NCBI GenBank assembly: GCA_002360295.1
Contig: DEQI01000243.1
Span: 1 to 20,544 of the forward strand
Origin: Planococcaceae bacterium UBA3370
Lineage (GTDB): Bacteria; Bacillota; Bacilli; Bacillales_A; Planococcaceae
DNA length: 20,544 bases
Direction of reading: 5' to 3'
In this document: positions 15,448 to 20,544 of the stretch, piece by piece
Layout of the letters: the number at the start of each line of letters is the position of its first letter
How positions within the stretch are numbered: position 1 is the stretch's first letter
The notes under the pieces: generated by a model
What the model saw: the letters and a program-made list of their open reading frames with translations, nothing else
The model's database searches: none
Told to the model about the DNA's origin: nothing
Position numbers and translations under genes: made by a program

Positions 15448-15479
15448 CACCTGTACCTCCCCTAACCTTTTATAAATTC

Positions 15480-15512
15480 CATTTTATGTATACGCTACTA
15501 TCATGTAAAATG
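15480..15512. promoter_or_regulatory. Inverted repeat in the AEC/LysR divergent region
   Basis: CATTTTA (15480-15486) and TAAAATG (15506-15512), 19 bp apart, lie midway between the two divergent starts. This is a candidate LysR binding site by position only; it is AT-rich and could be chance. Confidence 0.3.
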
Positions 15513-15560
15513 AATAAAAAGGATTGTTGCAATCACTATTTTTGATGGGTGGGAAATGAA

Positions 15561-16436
15561 ATGGATATGAAGGACTTAGAAATTTTTAAATCGATTGTCA
15601 ATCATAAAAACGTAACGAAGGCCGCTATCGAATTAAACTATGTTCAATCAAATGTAACTAGTAGATTGGCGAAACTTGAAAAAGAAATAGGTGCTACGTT
15701 ACTGATTCGAACAAATAAAGGTGTACGATTAACTGCAGAAGGTAATCAATTTTTAACATATGCTGATAAAATGCTTCAATTATATAAAGAAGTTGTAGAT
15801 TCTTTCAGTAATCCTAGTACGCCATCTGGTTCACTTACTATTGGAGCTACGGATATTACAACCGCTGCGCGTCTTCCTACGGTATTAACTACTTTTCTTG
15901 AATCATTTCCGTTAGTAGAGTTTTCGTTAATTAATGGTTCTTCCGAAAATTTAGTTAAGGAAGTACTTCAATATAATTTAGATGGTGAATTTATTACAGA
16001 TACAATTGATGAACCGAAAATTGCTCAAGAGAGCCTAATTCATGAGGAATTAGTTTTGATTTCTAATAAAGGACATCCACCAATAAACACATTGAAGGAT
16101 TTAAAAAAGAATACGATTTTAGTCTTTAATCCTGGGTGCACGTATAGAAGGAAGATGGAGGCTTGGGTAAAGGAAGAAGGTGTAGTCGTTCGTAAAGTTG
16201 AGTTTGGCACAATTGAAGGTATGATCGGTTGCGTTAAAGCAGGACTTGGTGTTGCTTTAGTTTCCAAACTAATTGCGCAACAGTTAAATTCAGGTAAAAA
16301 ATTGATGTTTCATCCTGTCCCTGGTGAATATAGATTTGTTAAAACAGTATTTATACGAAGAAAAGATATACCAGTATCAAATGCACTGCAAAAATTTATA
16401 GAAGCTTCAAAACAAAGCTTTTTAAACGCCTTCTAA
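15561..16436 (+). CDS. LysR-family transcriptional regulator
   Basis: A 291-residue LysR regulator. The N-terminal helix-turn-helix lies within about residues 1-60 (MDMKDLEIFKSIV, NVTKAAIELNYVQSNVTSRL, KLEKEIG, LLIRTNKGVRLTAEG). The C-terminal periplasmic-binding-like effector domain (about 90-285) has GSLTIGATDITTAARLP, IEGMIGCVKAGLGVALVSK and other normal landmarks. ATG 15561 has GGTGGG 7 nt upstream; the GTG at 15549 would put that site inside the gene. It faces away from the AEC transporter gene with about 110 bp between them, so it probably activates that gene in response to the transported compound. Confidence 0.92.
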   Translation: MDMKDLEIFKSIVNHKNVTKAAIELNYVQSNVTSRLAKLEKEIGATLLIRTNKGVRLTAEGNQFLTYADKMLQLYKEVVDSFSNPSTPSGSLTIGATDITTAARLPTVLTTFLESFPLVEFSLINGSSENLVKEVLQYNLDGEFITDTIDEPKIAQESLIHEELVLISNKGHPPINTLKDLKKNTILVFNPGCTYRRKMEAWVKEEGVVVRKVEFGTIEGMIGCVKAGLGVALVSKLIAQQLNSGKKLMFHPVPGEYRFVKTVFIRRKDIPVSNALQKFIEASKQSFLNAF

Positions 16437-16454
16437 AAGGATTTATTTAATTTA

Positions 16455-16488
16455 TATGAGGCTTGGACTATTAGACTATTTCCTCATA
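16455..16488 (+). terminator. Hairpin after the LysR gene
   Basis: TATGAGG (16455-16461) pairs with CCTCATA (16482-16488) with a 20-nt loop. No T-run follows on the plus strand, so it may work only together with the larger hairpin next to it. Confidence 0.4.
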
Positions 16489-16525
16489 AAAAAGAGTTAA
16501 TTACCCTCTTTGGATAATCAACTCT
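16487..16525 (-). terminator. Rho-independent terminator of the SDR gene
   Basis: On the minus strand, AGAGTTGATTA (16525-16515) pairs with TAATTAACTCT (16503-16493) with one mismatch, followed by TTTTT. It lies about 30 nt past the SDR stop codon. Confidence 0.75.
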
Positions 16526-16556
16526 TCTAACATGTAATTCACTTAACTGCCATCCA

Positions 16557-17282
16557 TTAATATGGATTCGTTGCAATGAAGCTTGCTGTTTTCACGTAAA
16601 TACGTGGATTTAGCTTTAATTGGTTGACGATGAATTCCGCAATATCTTCTGGTTGCATGAATTTTGAGTCATCGTTTTCTTTAATTAAGCTTAAATCCGC
16701 TGCTAAATCTGTCGCAACGGTACTTGGTGTTAAAGCCGATACGCGAATATTGTTGCGGCGAACTTCTTGCGCTAATGATTCTGTGAAACCAATGACAGCA
16801 AACTTCGATGCACTGTAAGCACTTGATGTGGCAGCTCCACTTAATCCATTTGTAGAAGAAATATTAATAATATCTCCTCCATTTTTTTCGATTAACTGTG
16901 GTAGGACTGCACGTGTTACATAATATGTACCCATTAAATTTGTATCAATGATTTGCTTCCATTCTTCTGGATCCATTTCCATAACTGTACCAAATGTAGC
17001 GATCCCTGCATTATTAATTAATATATCAGCTGGTCCTAAATCATTTGTTAATGAAGAAATGGCCGCTTCTACTTGTTCTTTTGATGAAACATCAGCCGTT
17101 GCATAAGCTACTTTTACGCCGAAACGTTCAATTTCTGAAGCTACTTCTTTTAAAGTTTTCTCCGTTCTTGCTAGTAGACCTACATTTACGCCTTCTTTCG
17201 CTAAGTGAAGCGCCGTTGCTTTTCCAATTCCTCTTGCTGCACCAGTAACAAATGCTACTTTTCCTTTTAAATTTTGAGCCAT
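16557..17282 (-). CDS. Short-chain dehydrogenase/reductase (3-ketoacyl-ACP reductase-like)
   Basis: A 241-residue classical SDR. The cofactor motif is TGAARGIG (13-20), Arg39 follows the second strand (LLART), so NADP(H) is likely. NNAG is at 90-93, Asn115 in DTNLMGTY, and the catalytic set Ser143, Tyr156 and Lys160 is complete (YSASK). It resembles FabG-type ketoreductases in sequence, but it stands alone away from fatty-acid genes, so the physiological substrate is open. The ATG at 17282 has AAGGAG about 10 nt upstream. The gene ends at its own terminator. The long upstream region holds an unusual dyad that could control it. Confidence 0.9.
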   Translation of the reverse strand: MAQNLKGKVAFVTGAARGIGKATALHLAKEGVNVGLLARTEKTLKEVASEIERFGVKVAYATADVSSKEQVEAAISSLTNDLGPADILINNAGIATFGTVMEMDPEEWKQIIDTNLMGTYYVTRAVLPQLIEKNGGDIINISSTNGLSGAATSSAYSASKFAVIGFTESLAQEVRRNNIRVSALTPSTVATDLAADLSLIKENDDSKFMQPEDIAEFIVNQLKLNPRIYVKTASFIATNPY

Positions 17283-17680
17283 TTATAAGCAGCTCCTTTC
17301 CAAATTATATTTAGATTCGTATTTATTATACTATGATGAAATACTTTTCGCTAAAGGAAGGACTCTACTTTTATTGATAACGTATGATTTTTTGTTCTTT
17401 ATTTTTTATCGCACAAAAATAATCATCATCATTATTTCAACGATTTTGTCATTTAACCAAATTGATATACAACTTATTTTTATTTAAGTGCCATTTAACA
17501 CGATTGACGCTTATTTATATTTAAGTTGTATATGAAATTCGACAAATCACGGTTTCATTGTTTTTAAAATGATAGGAAAATAATTCACACTGTGAAAATC
17601 AACAATAGTCGCTACATCCGAACTGTCTATTTAACCCCCGTTTTTGTATGTTAAACTAACATAAAAAGGAGGTTCCCTTT
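17283..17680. other. 398-bp divergent regulatory region
   Basis: No gene is seen between the SDR and SLAP genes. The region holds the nested dyad at 17465-17533 and a perfect short inverted repeat, TTCACA-C-TGTGAA, at 17584-17596. A good AAGGAGG lies 8 nt before the SLAP start codon. Confidence 0.6.
17465..17533. repeat. Nested inverted and direct repeats (large dyad)
   Basis: Perfect 12-bp arms ATATACAACTTA (17465-17476) and TAAGTTGTATAT (17522-17533) enclose 45 bp. Inside each arm lies one copy of a direct repeat, CTTATTTTTATTTAAGT (17473-17489) and CTTATTTATATTTAAGT (from 17510), which match in 16 of 17 bases and are each partly self-complementary. This looks like a two-site operator or a looping site; the factor is unknown. 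Confidence 0.55.
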
Positions 17681-18070
17681 ATGCAACACCTACAATTTGA
17701 AGCTTCTTGGGACAAAGCACTATCTGCAAAAGACCGAGTTCATATAAAAAAACTTTTTAATGAAACAAAAGAAAAACATTTTTCTACTATTGTTTTCTCC
17801 CCTATTCGAGAAGCAATTAATCATCGAAATGAGCTATTAATTACGGTATTAGTGCATAACTTTTCTGCTGTTTCTCTTACGTTTGACAACACTCGACTGT
17901 TCTATACGAACGACCAAGAGATACTAGCAGAGAAGTTATTTACCCTACCCTCACTCTCGATACCGTCGAAAGTAAGTATGCCATGGACGTTTATTTTCCC
18001 TGAAGGTAGTTATAAAACAGGGACTTCTAATTGGGATGGAAGATTAATAATTCAATTTGATGGGGAATGA
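17681..18070 (+). CDS. SLAP-domain protein
   Basis: A 129-residue protein made of a single SLAP domain. It opens LQFEASWDKALSAKDRVHIK and has FSPIREAINHRNELLITVLVHNF, TFDNTRLFYT and VSMPWTFIFPEGSYK, all recognisable landmarks of this domain, which occurs in Firmicutes such as Bacillus and Lysinibacillus, in some cases in proteins linked to accessory Sec and S-layer systems. No signal peptide or membrane helix is visible, so this copy is probably cytoplasmic. Its exact function is unknown. ATG 17681 has AAGGAGG 8 nt upstream. A GTG starts 1 nt after its stop codon and opens a second, interrupted gene, so the two were probably one operon. Confidence 0.85.
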   Translation: MQHLQFEASWDKALSAKDRVHIKKLFNETKEKHFSTIVFSPIREAINHRNELLITVLVHNFSAVSLTFDNTRLFYTNDQEILAEKLFTLPSLSIPSKVSMPWTFIFPEGSYKTGTSNWDGRLIIQFDGE

Positions 18071-18071
18071 A

Positions 18072-18401
18072 GTGAATGGATTTATCAATACTCCAAACCG
18101 TTTTTTAATATTCATTATATAGAAACAAATAATTCCATTTGCCAGAGATTGGTTTGATTCGGATTATGATGAACATGATCCTGACCAATACATTATTATT
18201 GGTTCAAACTTTTCTTTTGAAGATAACGTTATTAAAAAGGTAACAGGTTATGGTTTTCATGACGACACAGTTCAAATATTCGATACGATTGTTTTTGAAT
18301 TTGAACAATCCTTTCTTACTTTAGAAACAGGTCCTATTATGAGAGGGGTTTTTACTAAAACACTACCACTTGTAAAAAGAGATATTTTATTTACTTTGTG
18401 A
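18072..18401 (+). pseudogene. Unrecognised gene interrupted by an in-frame TAG
   Basis: A GTG at 18072, one base past the SLAP stop and preceded by GGGG at 6 nt, opens a frame that reads VNGFINTPNRFLIFII and hits TAG at 18120-18122. The same frame then stays open for 92 more codons (KQIIPFARDWFDSDYDEHD onward) to TGA at 18399-18401, immediately before a strong hairpin. No canonical start serves this second part. The layout suggests a 109-codon gene with one nonsense change at codon 17; single-base changes from AAG, CAG, GAG, TGG, TCG, TTG, TAT or TAC would explain it. The protein is acidic and soluble in character; I do not recognise its family. It may be a pseudogene, a sequence error or, less likely, a read-through gene. 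Confidence 0.6.
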
Positions 18402-18411
18402 TATAAAAATT

Positions 18412-18440
18412 GAGCAGGCAAATATCCAATTTGTCTGCTC
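18412..18440 (+). terminator. Strong hairpin after the interrupted gene
   Basis: GAGCAGGCAAAT (18412-18423) pairs with ATTTGTCTGCTC (18429-18440) over 12 bp with one G-U pair and a 5-nt loop. The T-run after it is poor (TAACTATTT), but position and strength fit a transcript end. Confidence 0.65.
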
Positions 18441-18735
18441 TAACTATTTGGAAATATTACGGTATTTATTTAATATATTTTATATAGCCTCATGATGGAT
18501 AATATCGATCAACATCAATACTATTTAGTGCTTCTTTGTTATACACTTATCTTTAATTCTTATACAAATATAAGCCTATGCAGATAACGCTATACTAAAA
18601 CTAAACTAAAAGCAGTGGCTGTATATGCACTTCACAATACTCCGACCGGACTCCCATCCAAATCATGGTTTCAGTCTCATCTGGGGCAACATACAATTGT
18701 TCATGCAGGCATTTACCACAGCTCCCTATAAATAG
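18441..18735. other. Intergenic region, possible small gene relic
   Basis: No firm gene is seen. A 36-codon plus-strand frame, 18625-18735 (MHFTILRPDSHPNHGFSLIW onward), ends exactly where a strong plus-strand terminator begins, but it has no ribosome binding site. It may be the last piece of a lost gene or a small RNA region. Confidence 0.35.
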
Positions 18736-18779
18736 AGAGCAGCAAACGCATTGATAGACAATGTATTTGCTGCTCTTTT
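18736..18779 (+). terminator. Strong Rho-independent terminator with no evident gene
   Basis: An 11-bp stem, AGAGCAGCAAA (18736-18746) with TTTGCTGCTCT (18766-18776), is extended inward by CATTG/CAATG and followed by TTT. It is the best-built terminator on the plus strand here, yet no convincing gene precedes it. Confidence 0.75.
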
Positions 18780-18801
18780 AAAATATATTACATGTAATTC
18801 A

Positions 18802-19263
18802 CTATTTTATATCTAATCTTTCTCTTGAGCTATTAGTATGCTTATCGACTTCTTCGAAAGGCAATGCTTTTCCTAAACCAAATTTAGGCATATTCACATA
18901 AATCGCCTCATAATTTTTAGCTGGAACTATATATGTTTCGTGGAAAATACCAACCACATTTTTTTGAGCTGCTTTTTGGTTATAATATCTCCAAAATTGC
19001 CTATGCGTTTCGTTATGAGCATACGCTTCTAGTTTTTCGAAGCTTTCCCAATACTGAATAACTGTTACGCCCTTCCAATTCAAACATACCTCACCATGAA
19101 GAAAACCATGACTACTATTACTATATAGCTCCTTTAACATAGTTCCCATCGATTTCATTATAGGAATCCATTGATGAAAATGAAATAACTTATGAATTTT
19201 CATCCCAATTATTAAAACAACCACATCTTTTTCATTTTGTACTGTATACCTACCTTTATGCAA
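18802..19263 (-). CDS. DUF4188 / monooxygenase-like family protein
   Basis: A 153-residue protein of the DUF4188 family (af470-like monooxygenase group, ferredoxin-like dimeric fold). Landmarks are VVVLIIGMKIHKLFHFHQW, the GFLHGEVCLNWKGVTVIQYW strand region, and YNQKAAQKNVVGIFHETYIV followed by YEAIYVNMPKFGLGKA. Enzymatic activity is not established for the family. TTG 19263 is the start, with GGGGGAG about 5 nt upstream. It follows a TetR regulator by 49 nt and has a copy of the same 17-bp motif that precedes that regulator, so it is probably the regulator's target. Confidence 0.85.
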   Translation of the reverse strand: MHKGRYTVQNEKDVVVLIIGMKIHKLFHFHQWIPIMKSMGTMLKELYSNSSHGFLHGEVCLNWKGVTVIQYWESFEKLEAYAHNETHRQFWRYYNQKAAQKNVVGIFHETYIVPAKNYEAIYVNMPKFGLGKALPFEEVDKHTNSSRERLDIK

Positions 19264-19279
19264 AATAACTCCCCCTTAT

Positions 19280-19296
19280 TAACCATTGGTCAATTA
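19280..19296. promoter_or_regulatory. Candidate TetR operator, copy 1
   Basis: TAACCATTGGTCAATTA lies between the TetR stop and the DUF4188 ribosome binding site. It matches 14 of 17 bases of the motif upstream of the TetR gene and contains the dyad-like TTGGTCAA. Confidence 0.5.
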
Positions 19297-19312
19297 ATGA
19301 TATAACTTAACT

Positions 19313-19874
19313 CTAGCGAACTAGAGCTTTTAATAAGTATTCGGCATGATTGAGCGCTGCTTCCTGTCCTTCTTCATAACTACCTACTCGCCCTTTATAA
19401 CAGAGAACAAATCCATGAAGAGCTATAAATGTAGAATGGATTTCAACTGGATTTAGCTTATGATTATGCAACGCTTGAAGAGTACTAGCAAACTTTTCAT
19501 AACTGATATTTGTTGCTTGTTGCATTAATGGATCCAATAAATCCTTACGTTTTACAAACATAAATTCATATTGGCTTTGGAAATTTAGGCCGAATTCCAT
19601 ATATCCCAGTAGCACCTTCTTTGTCCCTTCTTGGCAGCCATATTGTAAAACATGATCTAGACCACTATTTAACATAGAAAAATACTTTTCAATCACTGCG
19701 TTAAATAACTCTGATTTGTTATTGAAATGATAATAAAGAGCACCATGGCTACATCCTAGAGCTTTTGCAATAGCTCTCATGGATACTTTATGAAAGTCTA
19801 GCTGTAAAAATTGACGATCAGCTTCTTCTATAATCATTTCTTTCGTTAGTTCATCTTCAATTTTTTCTTGCCAT
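19313..19874 (-). CDS. TetR-family regulator, 5' end frameshifted
   Basis: A TetR regulator with a normal helix-turn-helix (VSMRAIAKALGCSHGALYYHF, residues 18-38 counted from Met at 19837) and a ligand domain ending in EYLLKALVR. The ATG at 19837 gives 174 residues but has no ribosome binding site and cuts off part of the first helix. An ATG at 19874 has AGAGGTG 6 nt upstream and reads MARKN then TGA; removing one A from the A6 run (19861-19866) joins it to the main frame as MARKIEDELTKEMIIEEADR, a normal TetR beginning. So the 5' end carries a +1 A change, or expression relies on slippage at the A-run. It is followed by the DUF4188 gene, and one 17-bp motif precedes each. Confidence 0.8.
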
Positions 19875-19890
19875 TAAATCCACCTCTTAC

Positions 19891-19907
19891 TAACTACTGG
19901 CCAATTA
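19891..19907. promoter_or_regulatory. Candidate TetR operator, copy 2
   Basis: TAACTACTGGCCAATTA lies just upstream of the TetR ribosome binding site. On the minus strand it falls between a -35-like TTGCAT and a -10-like TAGTTA about 18 bp apart, a position suited to autorepression. Confidence 0.5.
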
Positions 19908-20046
19908 GATACTAATGCAAAACCACATATAATACAAAACAAAATTACCCCTAAAATAATTAAAATATCCACAAAGTATTCGATAGCGATTACTAAAGCA
20001 CGAGATATCATTACTTAAATGAAAAATTCAGATTTCTCTAGAACAT

Positions 20047-20088
20047 AAAAACACCCATAAACCTCTTTTTATAAGGTTTTATGGATGT
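20047..20088 (-). terminator. Rho-independent terminator of the MerR gene
   Basis: On the minus strand, ACATCCATAAAACCT (20088-20074) pairs with AGGTTTATGGGTGT (20064-20051) with one bulge and one wobble, followed by TTTT. It begins about 10 nt past the MerR stop codon. Confidence 0.8.
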
Positions 20089-20098
20089 TAGTTCCTAG

Positions 20099-20470
20099 TT
20101 ATGTATTTTTCACACCATTCAATATGCTAAAGTAACCCCCGACCTTTTCTTCAATATAAGTAAGGCGTTGCTTAGCCTCTTCCAGCTGTGCTTGTGCTAC
20201 AGCTAGTTGTCCGCGCATAATTTCATAGCGCTCTTTCACCGTTGATTCACCTTTTAGACAAAGGTTAATATACTTTTTTATATCATCAATTGGCATGCCA
20301 CAATGCCTTAAGTGTTTTACACATAAAAGCCAGTTGATTGATGCTTCATCGAACAGACGTTTATTCGAAACGTCTCGCTTCAAATTTGGTACTAACCCCT
20401 GATCTGTATAGTAGCGAATTGTGTGATCCGTCATATCTAGCAATGCCGCTACTTCTTTCACAGTGTACAT
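20099..20470 (-). CDS. MerR-family regulator (AdhR/NmlR-like)
   Basis: A 123-residue MerR regulator. The winged helix (1-70) reads YTVKEVAALLDMTDHTIRYY then NKRLFDEASINWLLCVKHLRHCGMP; a long dimerisation helix (about 80-112) follows, and no large effector domain is present. The length and sequence resemble AdhR/NmlR-type regulators, which respond to aldehydes or electrophiles through a Cys in the segment after the wing. By my alignment that Cys position is His53 here, while Cys50 and Cys57 lie near it, so the sensing chemistry may differ. ATG 20470 has AAGGAGG 6 nt upstream. The gene starts 14 nt after the stop codon of the gene before it, so the two are probably cotranscribed. Confidence 0.9.
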   Translation of the reverse strand: MYTVKEVAALLDMTDHTIRYYTDQGLVPNLKRDVSNKRLFDEASINWLLCVKHLRHCGMPIDDIKKYINLCLKGESTVKERYEIMRGQLAVAQAQLEEAKQRLTYIEEKVGGYFSILNGVKNT

Positions 20471-20484
20471 GTGATTCCTCCTTT

Positions 20485-20544
20485 TTATGGACGACCGAAT
20501 GAACGACTATAAAATTGGCCAGAAAGAACCATTTGGCGTACTTT
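20485..20544 (-). CDS. C-terminal end of an unidentified protein (partial)
   Basis: The minus strand is open from the window edge and reads KVRQMVLSGQFYSRSFGRP, then TAA at 20487-20485, 14 nt before the MerR start. Only 19 residues are visible, too few to name. In regulators of this type the neighbour is often an oxidoreductase, but that is a guess. The plus strand is also open here (ATG 20487) but has no ribosome binding site. Confidence 0.5.
   Translation of the reverse strand, partial: KVRQMVLSGQFYSRSFGRP

Noticed and set aside
17584..17596. TTCACA-C-TGTGAA as a CRP/FNR site
   Set aside because: The half-sites are in the wrong order and spacing for the TGTGA-N6-TCACA consensus; it is kept only as an unexplained short palindrome.
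20487..20544. Plus-strand frame from ATG 20487 to the window edge
   Set aside because: No ribosome binding site precedes it, and the opposite strand reads as a gene end placed correctly before the MerR start.

Overview
The window looks like chromosomal DNA of a low-GC Firmicute of the Bacillaceae/Planococcaceae, most likely Lysinibacillus or a close relative. The grounds are AT-rich intergenic DNA, strong AGGAGG-type ribosome binding sites, frequent TTG/GTG starts, Rho-independent hairpins, a stand-alone SLAP-domain protein, and one copy of a palindromic interspersed repeat that I recognise from Bacillaceae genomes. The genus is an inference. No rRNA, tRNA, CRISPR array, transposase or phage gene was seen.

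Layout. 1-2160: a small four-helix membrane protein that may be frameshifted, a Nudix hydrolase, a foldable 130-bp repeat abutting a decapitated and frameshifted second Nudix gene, and a MazG-like pyrophosphohydrolase. 2282-5504 (minus): a TVP38/TMEM64 membrane protein, then a methyltransferase / response regulator / histidine kinase operon. Both promoters carry nearly the same 22-bp box at the same distance from a -10-like hexamer, so the two units probably form one small envelope-related regulon. 5705-6274: a GNAT acetyltransferase.

6359-14044 (minus) is the centrepiece. It is a six-gene operon: TAXI-type TRAP binding lipoprotein, fused TRAP permease, FadR-type GntR regulator, GlcD-like FAD oxidase, GlcF-like Fe-S protein and LhgO-like L-2-hydroxyglutarate oxidase. 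Its promoter has a perfect GntR/FadR-type operator overlapping the -10. The gene set suggests uptake of a 2-hydroxy acid, perhaps 2-hydroxyglutarate, and oxidation of both enantiomers, with control by the substrate or product.

14473-17282: an AEC-family transporter with a divergent LysR regulator, and an SDR oxidoreductase. 17283-18440: a regulatory region with an unexplained nested dyad, a SLAP-domain protein, and a following gene interrupted by an in-frame TAG at codon 17. 18802-19874: a TetR regulator and a DUF4188 protein, each preceded by a copy of the same 17-bp motif; the TetR 5' end is frameshifted at an A6 tract. 20099-20544: a MerR regulator and the last 19 codons of an upstream gene.

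Several genes carry small lesions (1-105 region, second Nudix, post-SLAP gene, TetR). These may be real decay, programmed slippage or sequence errors, and need read-level checking.
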